From Microbacterium luteum (GTDB taxonomy: Bacteria; Actinomycetota; Actinomycetes; Actinomycetales; Microbacteriaceae): a stretch of 64,000 bases of DNA. The position numbers and the translations under genes were made by a program. Position 1 is the stretch's first letter. Every line of letters starts with the position of its first letter. Positions 26,090 through 34,983 of the stretch are shown piece by piece. Under the pieces are notes generated by a model. That model was not told the origin of the DNA and searched no databases. It was given only the letters and a program-made list of their open reading frames with translations. Location: contig NZ_CP063814.1 of NCBI RefSeq assembly GCF_015277875.1, positions 372,001 through 436,000 of the forward strand, given 5' to 3'.

Positions 26090-26697
26090 TCGAACCCGAA
26101 GGCCCCCGAGAAGGGACCATCGACCTGATCTGCGACATCACCGATCCGTCGGCCGTAGCATCCGCCATCGAGCGGGTGCGCGCCGAGGCCGGCCCGGTGT
26201 CGATCGTCGTGCACTGCGCGGCGTATCAGGTGATCTCTCCGTTCGGGCGGCTCGATCCCGAGTCGTGGGCGCGCACGTTCCGCGTGAACGTCGACGGCGC
26301 ATTCAACGTCGTCCGTGCAGCACTGACCGACATGCAGGACGCAGGCTGGGGACGAATCGTGATGATCACGTCGTCGAGCCAGTTCGCCCCGCCGCCGGGG
26401 ATGACGCACTACATAGCCAGCAAGGGCGCACTCACCGGCATGGTGCGTGCGTTGGCGACCGAACTCGGGCCCGATGGCATCACGGTGAACGCCGTCGCCC
26501 CTGGTCTGACGGCGACGAAGCATGCGCTGCACGACGTGCCGCCGGAGCACTTCGAGACGGTGCGGTCGCGTCAGGCTGTTCCGCGCACCGGCGAGCCGAG
26601 CGACATCGCCGCCGTCGTCTCGTTCGCAGCCTCCGACGACGCGGCCTTCATGACGGGGCAGACGCTCCTCGTGGACGGCGGCGAGAGCCGGATCTAG
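26050..26697 (+). pseudogene. Short-chain dehydrogenase lacking its N-terminal NAD(P)-binding motif
   Basis: The frame reads LRADGLVVASLDVIEPEG, then an SDR core with HCAAYQ in place of NNAG, catalytic Ser in ITSSSQ, YIASK, and the end FMTGQTLLVDGGE. The first strand and TGxxxGIG loop, about 25 residues, are absent, because the sequence upstream of 26050 belongs to the VAO-type oxidase in another frame. No ribosome site or good start is seen; GTG at 26077 is the first plausible one. Best explained by a deletion that removed the 3' end of the oxidase gene and the 5' end of this one. Confidence 0.75.
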
Positions 26698-26720
26698 TGT
26701 TCGCCGATGCCAAGCATCCG

Positions 26721-26753
26721 CGCCGCCCGGTGTCGCGAAGACACCGGACGGCG
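26721..26753. terminator. Hairpin between the broken SDR and the cyclase gene
   Basis: Fourteen-base arms (CGCCGCCCGGTGTC at 26721 and its near-complement at 26740) pair with one mismatch around a 5-base loop. It lies 23 bases after the SDR stop and 34 bases before the cyclase. It could attenuate or end transcription within the run of genes. No T tract follows, so it might be a processing or stability structure instead. Confidence 0.5.
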
Positions 26754-26786
26754 AAGGATGGTGACACGCTGAGCGAAGGAGCCTGC

Positions 26787-27554
26787 ATGCGCATCATCGA
26801 TCTGTCGATGCCGTTGGACGACGTTATCCCCGTAGACCCGCCGTTCCTGCGGCCGAAGATCGAATACAAGGATCACATCGCCGGCCTCGCCGACATGCAC
26901 GCCATGTACGGCATCCGACCCGATCAACTGCCCGACGGGCAGGGGCTCGCCGCTGAGACCGTCACCATCACCACGCACGCCGGAACCCATGTGGATGCCC
27001 CGTGGCACTATCACCCCACCATGAACGGCGGGGAGAAGGCATGGACGATCGACGAAGTGCCGCTGGACTGGTTCTACCGGCCCGGGGTCAAGCTCGACCT
27101 GCGCCACCTCCCGAACGGACACCTCGTGACACCGGCCGACATCGATGAGGCTCTCGAGCGCGCCGGCCATGAGCTGGCGCCGTTCGACATCGTGCTGATG
27201 CACACCGTTGCCTCTGCGGCGTATGGGCGCGACGACTACATCGACACCGGCATCGGCTTCGGCCGTGAGGCGACGCTGCACCTCACCGACCGCGGGATCC
27301 GAGTCGTCGGGACCGACGCCTGGGGCTGGGATCTGCCCGTCTCGATCAACCGGAAGCTGTTCGAGGAGACCGGGGATCCATCGATCGTGTGGGAGGGGCA
27401 CAAGGCCGGAACAGACGTCGGCTACTGCCAGATCGAGAAGCTGCAGAACCTCGAAGACCTTCCGGATGCCGGCTTCACCGTGGCGTGCTTTCCCACTAAG
27501 GTGCGCGGCGCCTCCGCCGGCTGGACTCGCGCCGTCGCGATCGTGGAGGACTGA
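26787..27554 (+). CDS. Cyclase family protein (kynurenine formamidase-like metal hydrolase)
   Basis: A 255 aa protein with the family's metal-binding signature HAGTHVDAPWHY and a further His in VLMHTVAS. Relatives hydrolyse N-formylkynurenine, isatin or lactone/amide bonds, and some act in polyketide cyclisation. AAGGAG precedes the ATG at 26787. It ends directly before an FAH-family gene (GTG one base after the stop). In this context a hydrolase for an amide or lactone intermediate is the reasonable guess. Confidence 0.8.
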   Translation: MRIIDLSMPLDDVIPVDPPFLRPKIEYKDHIAGLADMHAMYGIRPDQLPDGQGLAAETVTITTHAGTHVDAPWHYHPTMNGGEKAWTIDEVPLDWFYRPGVKLDLRHLPNGHLVTPADIDEALERAGHELAPFDIVLMHTVASAAYGRDDYIDTGIGFGREATLHLTDRGIRVVGTDAWGWDLPVSINRKLFEETGDPSIVWEGHKAGTDVGYCQIEKLQNLEDLPDAGFTVACFPTKVRGASAGWTRAVAIVED

Positions 27555-27555
27555 C

Positions 27556-28533
27556 GTGCGTATCGCGCGATGGGAGCACGGCGGTGCGGCCGCGGAGGGA
27601 ATCGTGCACGAGGACCGCGTCATCGCGTTCCCTGATGGCGTGACCACGGCAGGGCTGCTGGCCGCCGGACTGCATGCCGCACTGACGGTCGGGGAGCAGT
27701 TGGTCGACGTTTCCGAAGCCGACGAACCGCGGCTGGCGGATGTGACAATACTCGCACCACTCGACCCGCGGGCCATCCGGGACTTCGTGGCGTTCGAGGA
27801 GCATGTGGAAGGTGTCGCCGTGTCGGTCGACGGCCGCGGCGGGGTCCCTGCGGCGTGGTACCGGTACCCCACGTTCTACTTCACCAACCCGCACTCTGTT
27901 CTGGGGCCCGACGAGTTCGTTACTCCGCCGACTACGCAAGCGCTGGACTTCGAACTCGAGGTCGCCGCCGTCATCGGGTCTCCTCCACGGGACGGCTCGA
28001 ATCTGACGGCTGAGGAGGGCGCCGACGCCATCTTCGGCTACACGATCATGAACGACTGGTCGGCGCGCGATGTGCAGTCCCGCGAGATGGAGGTGCGCCT
28101 GGGACCCGCCAAGGGCAAGGACTTCGGGACAGCCCTCGGGCCCTGGATCGTGACGGCTGACGAGGTCGCCGATCTCATCGATGACGAGGGCTTCCTCGGG
28201 CTCGAACTGGAAGCGCGCATCAACGGGGAGCGGATCGGACACGATCTGCTGTCGAACATGGGGTGGCCGTTCGGCGAGCTGGTGGCCTATGCCTCGCGCA
28301 ACACCCGTGTCGTGCCGGGAGATGTACTGGGCTCCGGCACATCGGGCAACGGCGGATGCCTGGGCGAGCTGTGGGGACGCGCGGGCGAGCGTACACCGCC
28401 GCCGCTCATCGAAGGCGACGAAGTCACCCTGATCGTCGAGCGCCTGGGAGAGCTGCGCGGCCGGGTCGGTGCGGTCCGCGACGTGCCGGAAATCCCGCCG
28501 GCGCGCCTGCGGAGCCGTGCTCGCAGGCGATGA
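27556..28533 (+). CDS. Fumarylacetoacetate hydrolase (FAH) family protein
   Basis: A 325 aa FAH-fold enzyme with a short N-terminal domain and the catalytic C-terminal domain. It shows RDFVAFEEHVEG, the metal-binding Glu residues around TQALDFELEVAAVIG, GYTIMNDWSARDVQ, GPAKGKDFGTALGPW and NMGWPFGELVAYASRNTRV. The family hydrolyses, decarboxylates, hydrates or isomerises ring-fission products using Mg. The GTG at 27556 starts just after the cyclase. A paralogue lies two genes on. Confidence 0.85.
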   Translation: MRIARWEHGGAAAEGIVHEDRVIAFPDGVTTAGLLAAGLHAALTVGEQLVDVSEADEPRLADVTILAPLDPRAIRDFVAFEEHVEGVAVSVDGRGGVPAAWYRYPTFYFTNPHSVLGPDEFVTPPTTQALDFELEVAAVIGSPPRDGSNLTAEEGADAIFGYTIMNDWSARDVQSREMEVRLGPAKGKDFGTALGPWIVTADEVADLIDDEGFLGLELEARINGERIGHDLLSNMGWPFGELVAYASRNTRVVPGDVLGSGTSGNGGCLGELWGRAGERTPPPLIEGDEVTLIVERLGELRGRVGAVRDVPEIPPARLRSRARRR

Positions 28534-28647
28534 CACCGCGCCGCCGATAGCAGGCATCGCTTCTTCTCACTGGTCGGGTGATCGCAGCATCCGTACCGTG
28601 AGAGAAGCCGGGAACACCCGACGACGATGTTGAGAGAGGAACCCCTG

Positions 28648-28941
28648 ATGGCCTTCGTATGCAGCGCAACTTGGATCGCCAAGCCCGGAGAGGAGGAGAC
28701 CGTCCGCGACGCCCTCGAGAAGCTCTCGCCGGCGTCCCGCGAAGAAACCGGCAACCGCTACTACCAGGCGTACCAGAGCCCGGACGAGCCGAACGTCTTC
28801 CGCATCTTCGAGGTCTATGACGACGAGGCCGCGTTCAAGGCCCATGGCACCTACCCGCATTTCGAGCAGTGGGCGCTCGGCCAGGCCATCCCGGCGCTGG
28901 AGACTCGTCAGCGCGACTTCTACGAGACGCTCGACTTCTGA
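28648..28941 (+). CDS. Antibiotic biosynthesis monooxygenase (ABM) domain protein
   Basis: A 97 aa single-domain ferredoxin-like dimeric alpha/beta-barrel protein: AFVCSATWIAKPGEEETV, then ENRYYQAYQ-like GNRYYQAYQSPDEPNVFRIF and EVYDDEAAFKAHGTYPHF, which carries the typical His. ABM proteins oxidise quinol or catechol substrates without cofactor, or act as accessory isomerases. GAGGAAC before the ATG at 28648. Its stop overlaps the following FAH gene start by one base, so the pair is translationally coupled. Confidence 0.8.
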   Translation: MAFVCSATWIAKPGEEETVRDALEKLSPASREETGNRYYQAYQSPDEPNVFRIFEVYDDEAAFKAHGTYPHFEQWALGQAIPALETRQRDFYETLDF

Positions 28942-29903
28942 TGCCCCGCTACGCCCGCTACATCGAGCATGGGATCGTGCACACCGGCACGGTCCGCCAT
29001 GATCGGGTGCACGACCTGCCACTGGATGCCGACATCCTCGCCTTGCTGCAGGCGCCGCAGGCGCAGCGCAACGACGTGTTGCTCCGCGGTGGCAAGCAGC
29101 AGCGCAAGCACGTCTCCGAGACGACGCTGCTGCCCCCGGTCGAGCCGCGGGCGATGCGCGACTTCCTGGTCTTCGAGGCGCACATCGCCGGAATGAAGAA
29201 GAATGAGCCGGGCGACGGCACGGTGCCGGAGCAGTGGTATGAGGCGCCGGCGTTCCTGTTCATGAACCCCTGGTCGGTCGTGCCGACGGGGGCCGACGTT
29301 CCGATGCCCCCATTCACGCAGAAGCTCGACTTCGAACTCGAAGTCGCGATGATCGTGAAGAACACCGTCCGTGACGTGCCCCTGGAAGAAGCGCACGAGC
29401 ACATCGCCGGCTTCTGCATCCTGAACGACTGGTCGGCCCGCGACATGCAGGGCAACGAGATGCGCGTCGGCCTCGGCCCCAACAAGGGCAAGGACTTCGC
29501 CAATACCCTGGGTCCGTGGCTCACGACGCCCGATGAGCTCGAGCAGTACCGCGAGGGCGATCGCTACGCCCTGGAGATGAGCGTGGCGATCAACGGTGAG
29601 GTCATCGGAACCGACAACCTGCGCAACATGTCGTGGTCGTTCGAGGAGATGCTCGTGCACGCCTCACGCGACGCCTGGGTCGGCGCGGGCGATGTGCTCG
29701 CCACAGGGACGGCCTCTCAAGGTGCGCTCTCGGAGCGCTGGGCCCGGAATGGAGCTCTTACGCCTCCGCCGCTGCAGGTCGGTGACGTCGTCACGATGAC
29801 GGTGGAGGGTCTGGGAACCATCGAGAACCGGATCGTGGAGCAGGCCAGCCCGGCATACACCGTTCCGCGAGCACGGCGTACGTACGGACCCGATCGGCTG
29901 TAA
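28941..29903 (+). CDS. Fumarylacetoacetate hydrolase (FAH) family protein, second copy
   Basis: A 320 aa paralogue of the FAH protein at 27556, with RDFLVFEAHIAG, KLDFELEVAMIVKN, GFCILNDWSARDMQ, GPNKGKDFANTLGPW and NMSWSFEEMLVHASRDAWV. The N-terminal region differs most, so the two may take different substrates or work in successive steps. The ATG at 28941 overlaps the ABM stop (TGATG). No terminator is evident before the LysR gene 74 bases on. Confidence 0.85.
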   Translation: MPRYARYIEHGIVHTGTVRHDRVHDLPLDADILALLQAPQAQRNDVLLRGGKQQRKHVSETTLLPPVEPRAMRDFLVFEAHIAGMKKNEPGDGTVPEQWYEAPAFLFMNPWSVVPTGADVPMPPFTQKLDFELEVAMIVKNTVRDVPLEEAHEHIAGFCILNDWSARDMQGNEMRVGLGPNKGKDFANTLGPWLTTPDELEQYREGDRYALEMSVAINGEVIGTDNLRNMSWSFEEMLVHASRDAWVGAGDVLATGTASQGALSERWARNGALTPPPLQVGDVVTMTVEGLGTIENRIVEQASPAYTVPRARRTYGPDRL

Positions 29904-29977
29904 CCGACGACCCCTGGGGCGGGGCGGATCCGCTCGGATATGCTGTGGGTGATGCGCAAAGGAGCGGAACTCACGGC

Positions 29978-30904
29978 ATGGATGATCTTCGCGGTATCGA
30001 CATCAACCTGGTCGTCGTGCTCGACGCCGTGCTCACCGAACGCAGTCTCACCCGCGCGGGAGAATCGATCGGCCTCACCCAGCCGGCGGTCAGCGGAGCG
30101 GTCGCCAAGCTGCGCACCATCATCGGCGACCAGCTGCTGATCCGCAGTGGCCGCACGTTCGAGCTCACCGATAAGGCCCGTGAGCTGCAGCCGGTCGTGC
30201 GCGAAGCCGTCGAGGAAGTGGGGCGCACGTTCAACGTGCGACCTGCTTTCGACCCGGCGACCAGCGACCGGCAGTTCCGGATCTCGGCGTCCGACTATGC
30301 GCTGTCGGTCATGACCGCTCCGCTACTGGCGGTGCTCCAGGAGGAAGCGCCCGGCATATCCGTCGAGTTCGACCCGCTCAACCACGTCGGCCCGGTGGAT
30401 CTGCTGCGCAAGGATGTCGTCGTCGCCTCGTCCGACCGCACCGTGCCGGGCAAGCATCAGTCCCTGTTCTCCGACACGTTCGTCTGCCTCGTGCGTCGCG
30501 GGCATCCGAACCTCGTGGACGAAGCGCTGACCCTGGACGACCTGAACACGCTGCCGTATGTCGATGTGACCTTCGCGGACGAAGTCCCGATGGTCGTCCG
30601 CGACGCATTAATGAGCGCGGGGGTCACCCCGTTCACCGCCATGAGCGTGTCGGGGTTCCTGCCGGTGCCCTTCATGATCGCGGGCACCGACCGCTACGGC
30701 TTCGTCCCCGAGCGCATCGCCGAGCTGTACGCCGATGAGCTCGGTCTCACGATTGCTCGGACGCCGGTGTCACCGCCGACCTTGGTCGAGGTCGTCTATT
30801 GGCATCCGTCGAAGAATGACGATCCGGCGCTGCGGTGGCTCGTCGGCATCCTACGTATGACGGCCGAGCGCGTCGAATTTGCCTCCGACCCCGTCGACGT
30901 CTGA
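29978..30904 (+). CDS. LysR-family transcriptional regulator
   Basis: A 308 aa regulator. The HTH reads GIDINLVVVLDAVLTERSLT, IGLTQPAVSGAVAKLR and RSGRTFELTDKAREL. The C-terminal effector domain ends VEVVYWHPSKNDDPALRWL, the same NodD/NahR-like pattern as the LysR at 14154. The ATG at 29978 is preferred over an upstream in-frame start because MDDLRGIDINLVV matches the family N-terminus; AAGGAG lies 15 bases upstream. Same direction as the FAH genes, so it may be co-transcribed and could act on one of several promoters here. Confidence 0.85.
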   Translation: MDDLRGIDINLVVVLDAVLTERSLTRAGESIGLTQPAVSGAVAKLRTIIGDQLLIRSGRTFELTDKARELQPVVREAVEEVGRTFNVRPAFDPATSDRQFRISASDYALSVMTAPLLAVLQEEAPGISVEFDPLNHVGPVDLLRKDVVVASSDRTVPGKHQSLFSDTFVCLVRRGHPNLVDEALTLDDLNTLPYVDVTFADEVPMVVRDALMSAGVTPFTAMSVSGFLPVPFMIAGTDRYGFVPERIAELYADELGLTIARTPVSPPTLVEVVYWHPSKNDDPALRWLVGILRMTAERVEFASDPVDV

Positions 30905-30920
30905 GTTGCACCGGTCCCGC

Positions 30921-31223
30921 TCATCGCACCCGCTGGGGGAACCCGACGGAAGCGCGGCGCAACGGCGGGGCGACGGCGATCGCAGCCTCTCTCTCGGGAT
31001 CCGCTTCGTAGACGGCATCGGCGCGCCGGAAGTCCGCTACGCCGCCGGGATACGAGATCGCCCACGTGAATGTTTCACGATCACGATCGAGATACGCCCA
31101 CTCTATGGTGAAGCCGGCCCGCTCCCGCAGAGCGGGGATGTGCGACGACCACCAGGAGAGGAACTGCTCCGACGTTCCTTCAGCGAGGTCGTAGTGCCGC
31201 AGCATCAACGAGCGCTCGGTCAT
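30921..31223 (-). CDS. NIPSNAP-family protein
   Basis: A 100 aa ferredoxin-like barrel protein with MLRHYDLAEGTSEQFLSWWS, then IPALRERAGF and TFTWAISYPGG. This is the NIPSNAP signature layout. Such proteins often accompany aromatic or terpenoid catabolic genes, with unknown chemistry. The ATG at 31223 overlaps the SDR stop (ATGA), so the two are coupled. Convergent with the LysR gene 16 bases away. Confidence 0.7.
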   Translation of the reverse strand: MTERSLMLRHYDLAEGTSEQFLSWWSSHIPALRERAGFTIEWAYLDRDRETFTWAISYPGGVADFRRADAVYEADPEREAAIAVAPPLRRASVGFPQRVR

Positions 31224-32008
31224 CAGTCGCTCACCAGCGTTCCGCCGTCGACGACGAGATTCTGACCTGTCGTGAAACCACCCGCCGCCGAGGCCAGGTA
31301 CAACACGGTGCCGGCCACGTGGCTCGGGTCTCCGAAGCGCTTCATCGGAGTCTTGGCCAGACGCGCTTCCCGCCCCGGGCCCTCTGTGATCGGCTTGGCA
31401 AAATCGGTGGCGATGACGCCGGGTGAGATGGCGTTCACCCGCACTCCGTGTTCGCCCCACTGCACGGCCAGATTGCGAGCGAGCTGTGCGCTCGCCGCCT
31501 TCGTGATGCCGTACAGGCCGATGTGCGAGTTGCCGCGGAGACCGGAAAGGCTCGACATGATGACGAATGATCCGCTGCCGCGTTCGGCCATCTGTGGGAT
31601 CGTGAGATTCGCCAGACGCAGCGCGCTTCGCACATGGATGTCCATCATGCGATCGAGTTGATCGTCTGTGCTCGTCGTGTGCGGACCGGTGTCGAGGGCG
31701 GCTCCGGCGTTGCACACCACGGTGTCAATGCGACCGTGTTCTGCGAGGGTGTGGGTGACTAGTGCCTCGAGCTGCGCAGGGGACGTCACATCGCAGGCGA
31801 ACCCTTCGATTGAGAGCCCGGCGGCTGCACGATCGGCGGCGACCTGCTCGGGACGCTCTGACACCAGCCCGCTGAGAATCGTCCGCGCCCCGGCAGAGGC
31901 GAGCAGCTCCGCTGTCGCGAGCCCAAGACCGGAGGTCGCACCGGTGACCAGGGCGACGGTCCCGTCGAGGGAGAAGAGTTCGCCTGCAGACGGAGTCGTC
32001 GTTGTCAT
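31223..32008 (-). CDS. Short-chain dehydrogenase/reductase
   Basis: A 261 aa classical SDR with all key features: TGATSGLG, CNAGAA in place of NNAG, Ser in VIMSSLSG, YGITK as the YxxxK motif, and FTTGQNLVVDGG at the end. ATG at 32008 is chosen because the typical N-terminus starts there (MTTTTPSAGELFSLDG). Upstream in-frame codons lie in the intergenic region. Oxidises or reduces an alcohol/ketone; substrate unknown. First gene of a two-gene unit with NIPSNAP. Confidence 0.85.
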   Translation of the reverse strand: MTTTTPSAGELFSLDGTVALVTGATSGLGLATAELLASAGARTILSGLVSERPEQVAADRAAAGLSIEGFACDVTSPAQLEALVTHTLAEHGRIDTVVCNAGAALDTGPHTTSTDDQLDRMMDIHVRSALRLANLTIPQMAERGSGSFVIMSSLSGLRGNSHIGLYGITKAASAQLARNLAVQWGEHGVRVNAISPGVIATDFAKPITEGPGREARLAKTPMKRFGDPSHVAGTVLYLASAAGGFTTGQNLVVDGGTLVSD

Positions 32009-32242
32009 GGTCTTTACGGTAGGGGTGCCGCGTCCTGGTCCGCACCGTGTGCGCACGATGCCAGGCATCGATCAACCGTGCGGATCGGTCGTATGCGGTC
32101 CGTCGATGGTTTCCATCGTCGCGCCGCTATGGTCAGTTCAGGGCCCGCCGTCTTGAATGAAGCACATGGCTCCCGCACCGGAGCCTTGCGGCAGCGCGGC
32201 CGACCCGAGTCAAGCGATGCCGCCTAACCCAGGAGGCAAGTT

Positions 32243-33385
32243 GTGATCAAGGCAAGAACAGCGACATCGGTGTCAGCGCTTCTTCTCGCAGCACTCGTCA
32301 TCTCCGGTTGCAGCAGCGACACGGAGACCCCGAACACCGGCGGCGGCAGCGGCGACATCAGCGCCGAGGCGCAGGCTGCGCTCGACCGTGCGTACGAGGG
32401 CGTCGGATCCGACCTTTCGGGCCTCGAGCCGGTCACTGTCCCGGACGATCTCAGCGTGTACGTGATGTCGTGCGGCGAGCAGCTCGCCACCTGTCACCAG
32501 CCCGCTGCAGCCGTCGTCGAAGGCGCGGAGGCCGCGGGGTGGAGCGGTCAGATCGTGGACGGGAAGCTGAGTCCCGAGGGATTCGCAACCGCGATCCGAC
32601 AGGCAGTAGCCGGCGGAGCGGACGTGCTCGTGCCGATCGGCATCAGTTGCAGCGCTGCTGCCGCGGCCTTCAAGGAGGCGGCCGATGCCGGGGTTACCAT
32701 CATCGGCGGTGGCGGTGTGGACGACTGCGACCCGGCGGTCTGGGATTCGGAGCGGCTCTGGCTGGCGGATGCCCCGCAGACGGGCTTCTTCGGCGTCTTC
32801 GGCGAACTAATGGCCGATTACGCGTACGGCAAGAATCCCGACGGCGTCAAGGCGATCGTGATCAACAGCACGACGAACGCGTGGGGGCCGTGGATCACGC
32901 AGGGATTCGAAGACCAGCTCGCCGAGCTGGACGGTGGCGAGGTTCTCGACACGATCGACGTGTCCGACCCGGAGACCGCCGACAACTCGTACCTGCAGAA
33001 GGTGACCAGCGCGCTCCTGGCCAACCCCGACGCCAACACACTGATCGTTCCGACGGATAGCTATCTCGAGACGGGCCTCGCCGCCGCCGTCGATCAGGCC
33101 GGATTCGCCGACCAGCTCACCGTGATCGGCGCCTTCGGCGGCGATGGTGCGATCGACATGATTCGCAGTGGACAGCCCGGCATCACCGCTACGGTCGCGA
33201 TGGGCAACTCCTGGCAGGGATGGGGTTCGATCGATACCGCCATCCGCGTCCTCAATGGTCAGGATGTCGCCTACATCGGACAGTCCGTCCAGGTCGTCGA
33301 TGCCGACAACAACCTGCCAGAGTCGGGCTCGTACGAGGGGTCGATCGACTTCCGTACCAAGTTCCTCGAGGCGTGGGGCAAGTGA
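32243..33385 (+). CDS. Substrate-binding lipoprotein of a ribose-type ABC importer
   Basis: A 380 aa type I periplasmic-binding protein with a lipobox ISGC near residue 23, so membrane anchored. The mature part shows two Rossmann-like lobes: VYVMSCGEQLATCHQP, EGAEAAGW, IRQAVAGGADVLVPIG and later DANTLIVPTDSYLETG. Four Cys lie in the mature protein (SCGEQLATC, GISCSA, DDCD), unusual for this class. GTG start at 32243 with AGGAGG eight bases upstream. First gene of a three-gene operon. By position it may import a catabolic substrate rather than a sugar. Confidence 0.85.
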   Translation: MIKARTATSVSALLLAALVISGCSSDTETPNTGGGSGDISAEAQAALDRAYEGVGSDLSGLEPVTVPDDLSVYVMSCGEQLATCHQPAAAVVEGAEAAGWSGQIVDGKLSPEGFATAIRQAVAGGADVLVPIGISCSAAAAAFKEAADAGVTIIGGGGVDDCDPAVWDSERLWLADAPQTGFFGVFGELMADYAYGKNPDGVKAIVINSTTNAWGPWITQGFEDQLAELDGGEVLDTIDVSDPETADNSYLQKVTSALLANPDANTLIVPTDSYLETGLAAAVDQAGFADQLTVIGAFGGDGAIDMIRSGQPGITATVAMGNSWQGWGSIDTAIRVLNGQDVAYIGQSVQVVDADNNLPESGSYEGSIDFRTKFLEAWGK

Positions 33386-34983
33386 CGTCATCGACCATCG
33401 GTTCTGGGGTGGCGGACGTGAGCCCGTCGCCCCAGGGCGCATCCGTCGCGCTGCAGATCGAGCATCTGAGTAAGGACTTCTCGGGCACGCGTGCTCTCAA
33501 CGACGTGTCCTTGCGGGTTCGACCCGGCACCGTGCACGCCCTGCTGGGCGGCAACGGCTCGGGAAAGAGCACCACCATCAAGATCCTCGCCGGCGTCTAT
33601 TCTGCGGATTCCGGTGAGCTTGAGTTGTTCGGCCGGTCGCTGGACCTGCTGCACGGCTATACGCCGACGACCGCGCAGGCGGCGGGACTGCGTTTTGTTC
33701 ATCAGGATCTCGGTCTGTTCGAAGATCTCTCGATCGAAGAGAACTTCGCGTTGGATAACGGGTACCCGAGGCGCGGCCCCGGCATCGACTGGCGCGGCCT
33801 GCGAAGCCACGTCGCAACGCTGTTGCGGGAGTACGAACTCGCCGCGGACCCCCGGACGCGCGTCGGCGACCTGCGTCCGTCGGATCGGACCATGGTCGCG
33901 ATCGCCCGAGCGCTGCAGGATCAGGCCGAAGACAGTCGACAGGTGCTGATCCTCGACGAGCCGACAGCACGGCTCGCCGCGCATGAGTCGGAGCTGCTGC
34001 TGCAGCGGGTCCGCCGCCGCGCCGAGCTGGGACAGACCGTCATCATCGTCAGTCACAGACTGCGCGAGGTGCTCGCGGTCGCCGACGACTTCACGGTCTA
34101 CCGCGATGGGCGCGTCGCAGGCTCTATCGTCGACGGTTCGCCGACTGAGGACGAGTTGATCCAGATCATGGCCGGTCGCGCAGTCAAGGCTCTGCGGCCC
34201 ACGGGCGAGGCCGCGAACGCGGATCGCGAACCGGTCTTCTCTACCTCGGGCCTGCGCGGCGGACCGATTCGCGGGGTCGATTTCACGGTGCACCGCGGCG
34301 AGATCCTGGGTCTGGCCGGTCTGGTCGGCTCGGGGCGATCAAGCGTGTTGAAGATGATCTTCGGAGAGCACGAGATGGATGCGGGTTCAATGGAACTCGG
34401 CGGCGCACCCTTTCGACCGCGAAGCATCGGCGACGCGATGGATGCCAGGATCGCGCTCGTGCCTGAGGACCGAGGCTCAGAGGCGGCGTTCGCCGACCAG
34501 TCCGTCTCGGAGAACATCGCCGTCGCCACGCTCAACGAGAATTGGACGCGTGGACTCATGCCTCGCGGCCGCGAGGCGAGCACCGCGACCGAACTGATCG
34601 CTTCGTTCGGCGTCAAGGTCGCCGGGCCCGACGCGCTCTTCTCCTCGATGTCGGGCGGAAACCAGCAGAAGGTGGTCATCGCCCGATGGATGCGGCGCAA
34701 CCCGCGCTTGCTGCTGCTCGACGAGCCGACGCAGGGCGTCGATGTCATGAGCCGCGCCGATATCTACGACGTCATCCGGCGCGCCGCCGCCGACGGCTGC
34801 GCGGTTCTGGTCGCCTCCAGCGACCTCAGCGAGATCCGCGCGCTCTGCGACCGGACCCTCGTACTGAGCCGAGGGAGGATCACTGATGAGGTGCTCTCCG
34901 GCGAACTCGACGTGGACGGCCTGACGAGCCTCGTCCTGCGCGAGAAGCCAACGAACGACGCGACCACGGAGGCGCAGCCATGA
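33382..34983 (+). CDS. Tandem-domain ABC ATPase (RbsA/MglA type)
   Basis: A 533 aa ATPase with two nucleotide-binding domains. Domain 1 has Walker A GGNGSGKS, Walker B VLILDEPTARLA and a degenerate signature DLRPSDRTMV in place of LSGGQ. Domain 2 has the usual altered Walker A GLVGSGRSS, an intact signature MSGGNQQKV and Walker B LLLLDEPTQGVD. GTG at 33382 overlaps the receptor stop (GTGA), and its own stop overlaps the permease ATG. It energises uptake with the adjacent permease. Confidence 0.9.
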   Translation: MTSSTIGSGVADVSPSPQGASVALQIEHLSKDFSGTRALNDVSLRVRPGTVHALLGGNGSGKSTTIKILAGVYSADSGELELFGRSLDLLHGYTPTTAQAAGLRFVHQDLGLFEDLSIEENFALDNGYPRRGPGIDWRGLRSHVATLLREYELAADPRTRVGDLRPSDRTMVAIARALQDQAEDSRQVLILDEPTARLAAHESELLLQRVRRRAELGQTVIIVSHRLREVLAVADDFTVYRDGRVAGSIVDGSPTEDELIQIMAGRAVKALRPTGEAANADREPVFSTSGLRGGPIRGVDFTVHRGEILGLAGLVGSGRSSVLKMIFGEHEMDAGSMELGGAPFRPRSIGDAMDARIALVPEDRGSEAAFADQSVSENIAVATLNENWTRGLMPRGREASTATELIASFGVKVAGPDALFSSMSGGNQQKVVIARWMRRNPRLLLLDEPTQGVDVMSRADIYDVIRRAAADGCAVLVASSDLSEIRALCDRTLVLSRGRITDEVLSGELDVDGLTSLVLREKPTNDATTEAQP

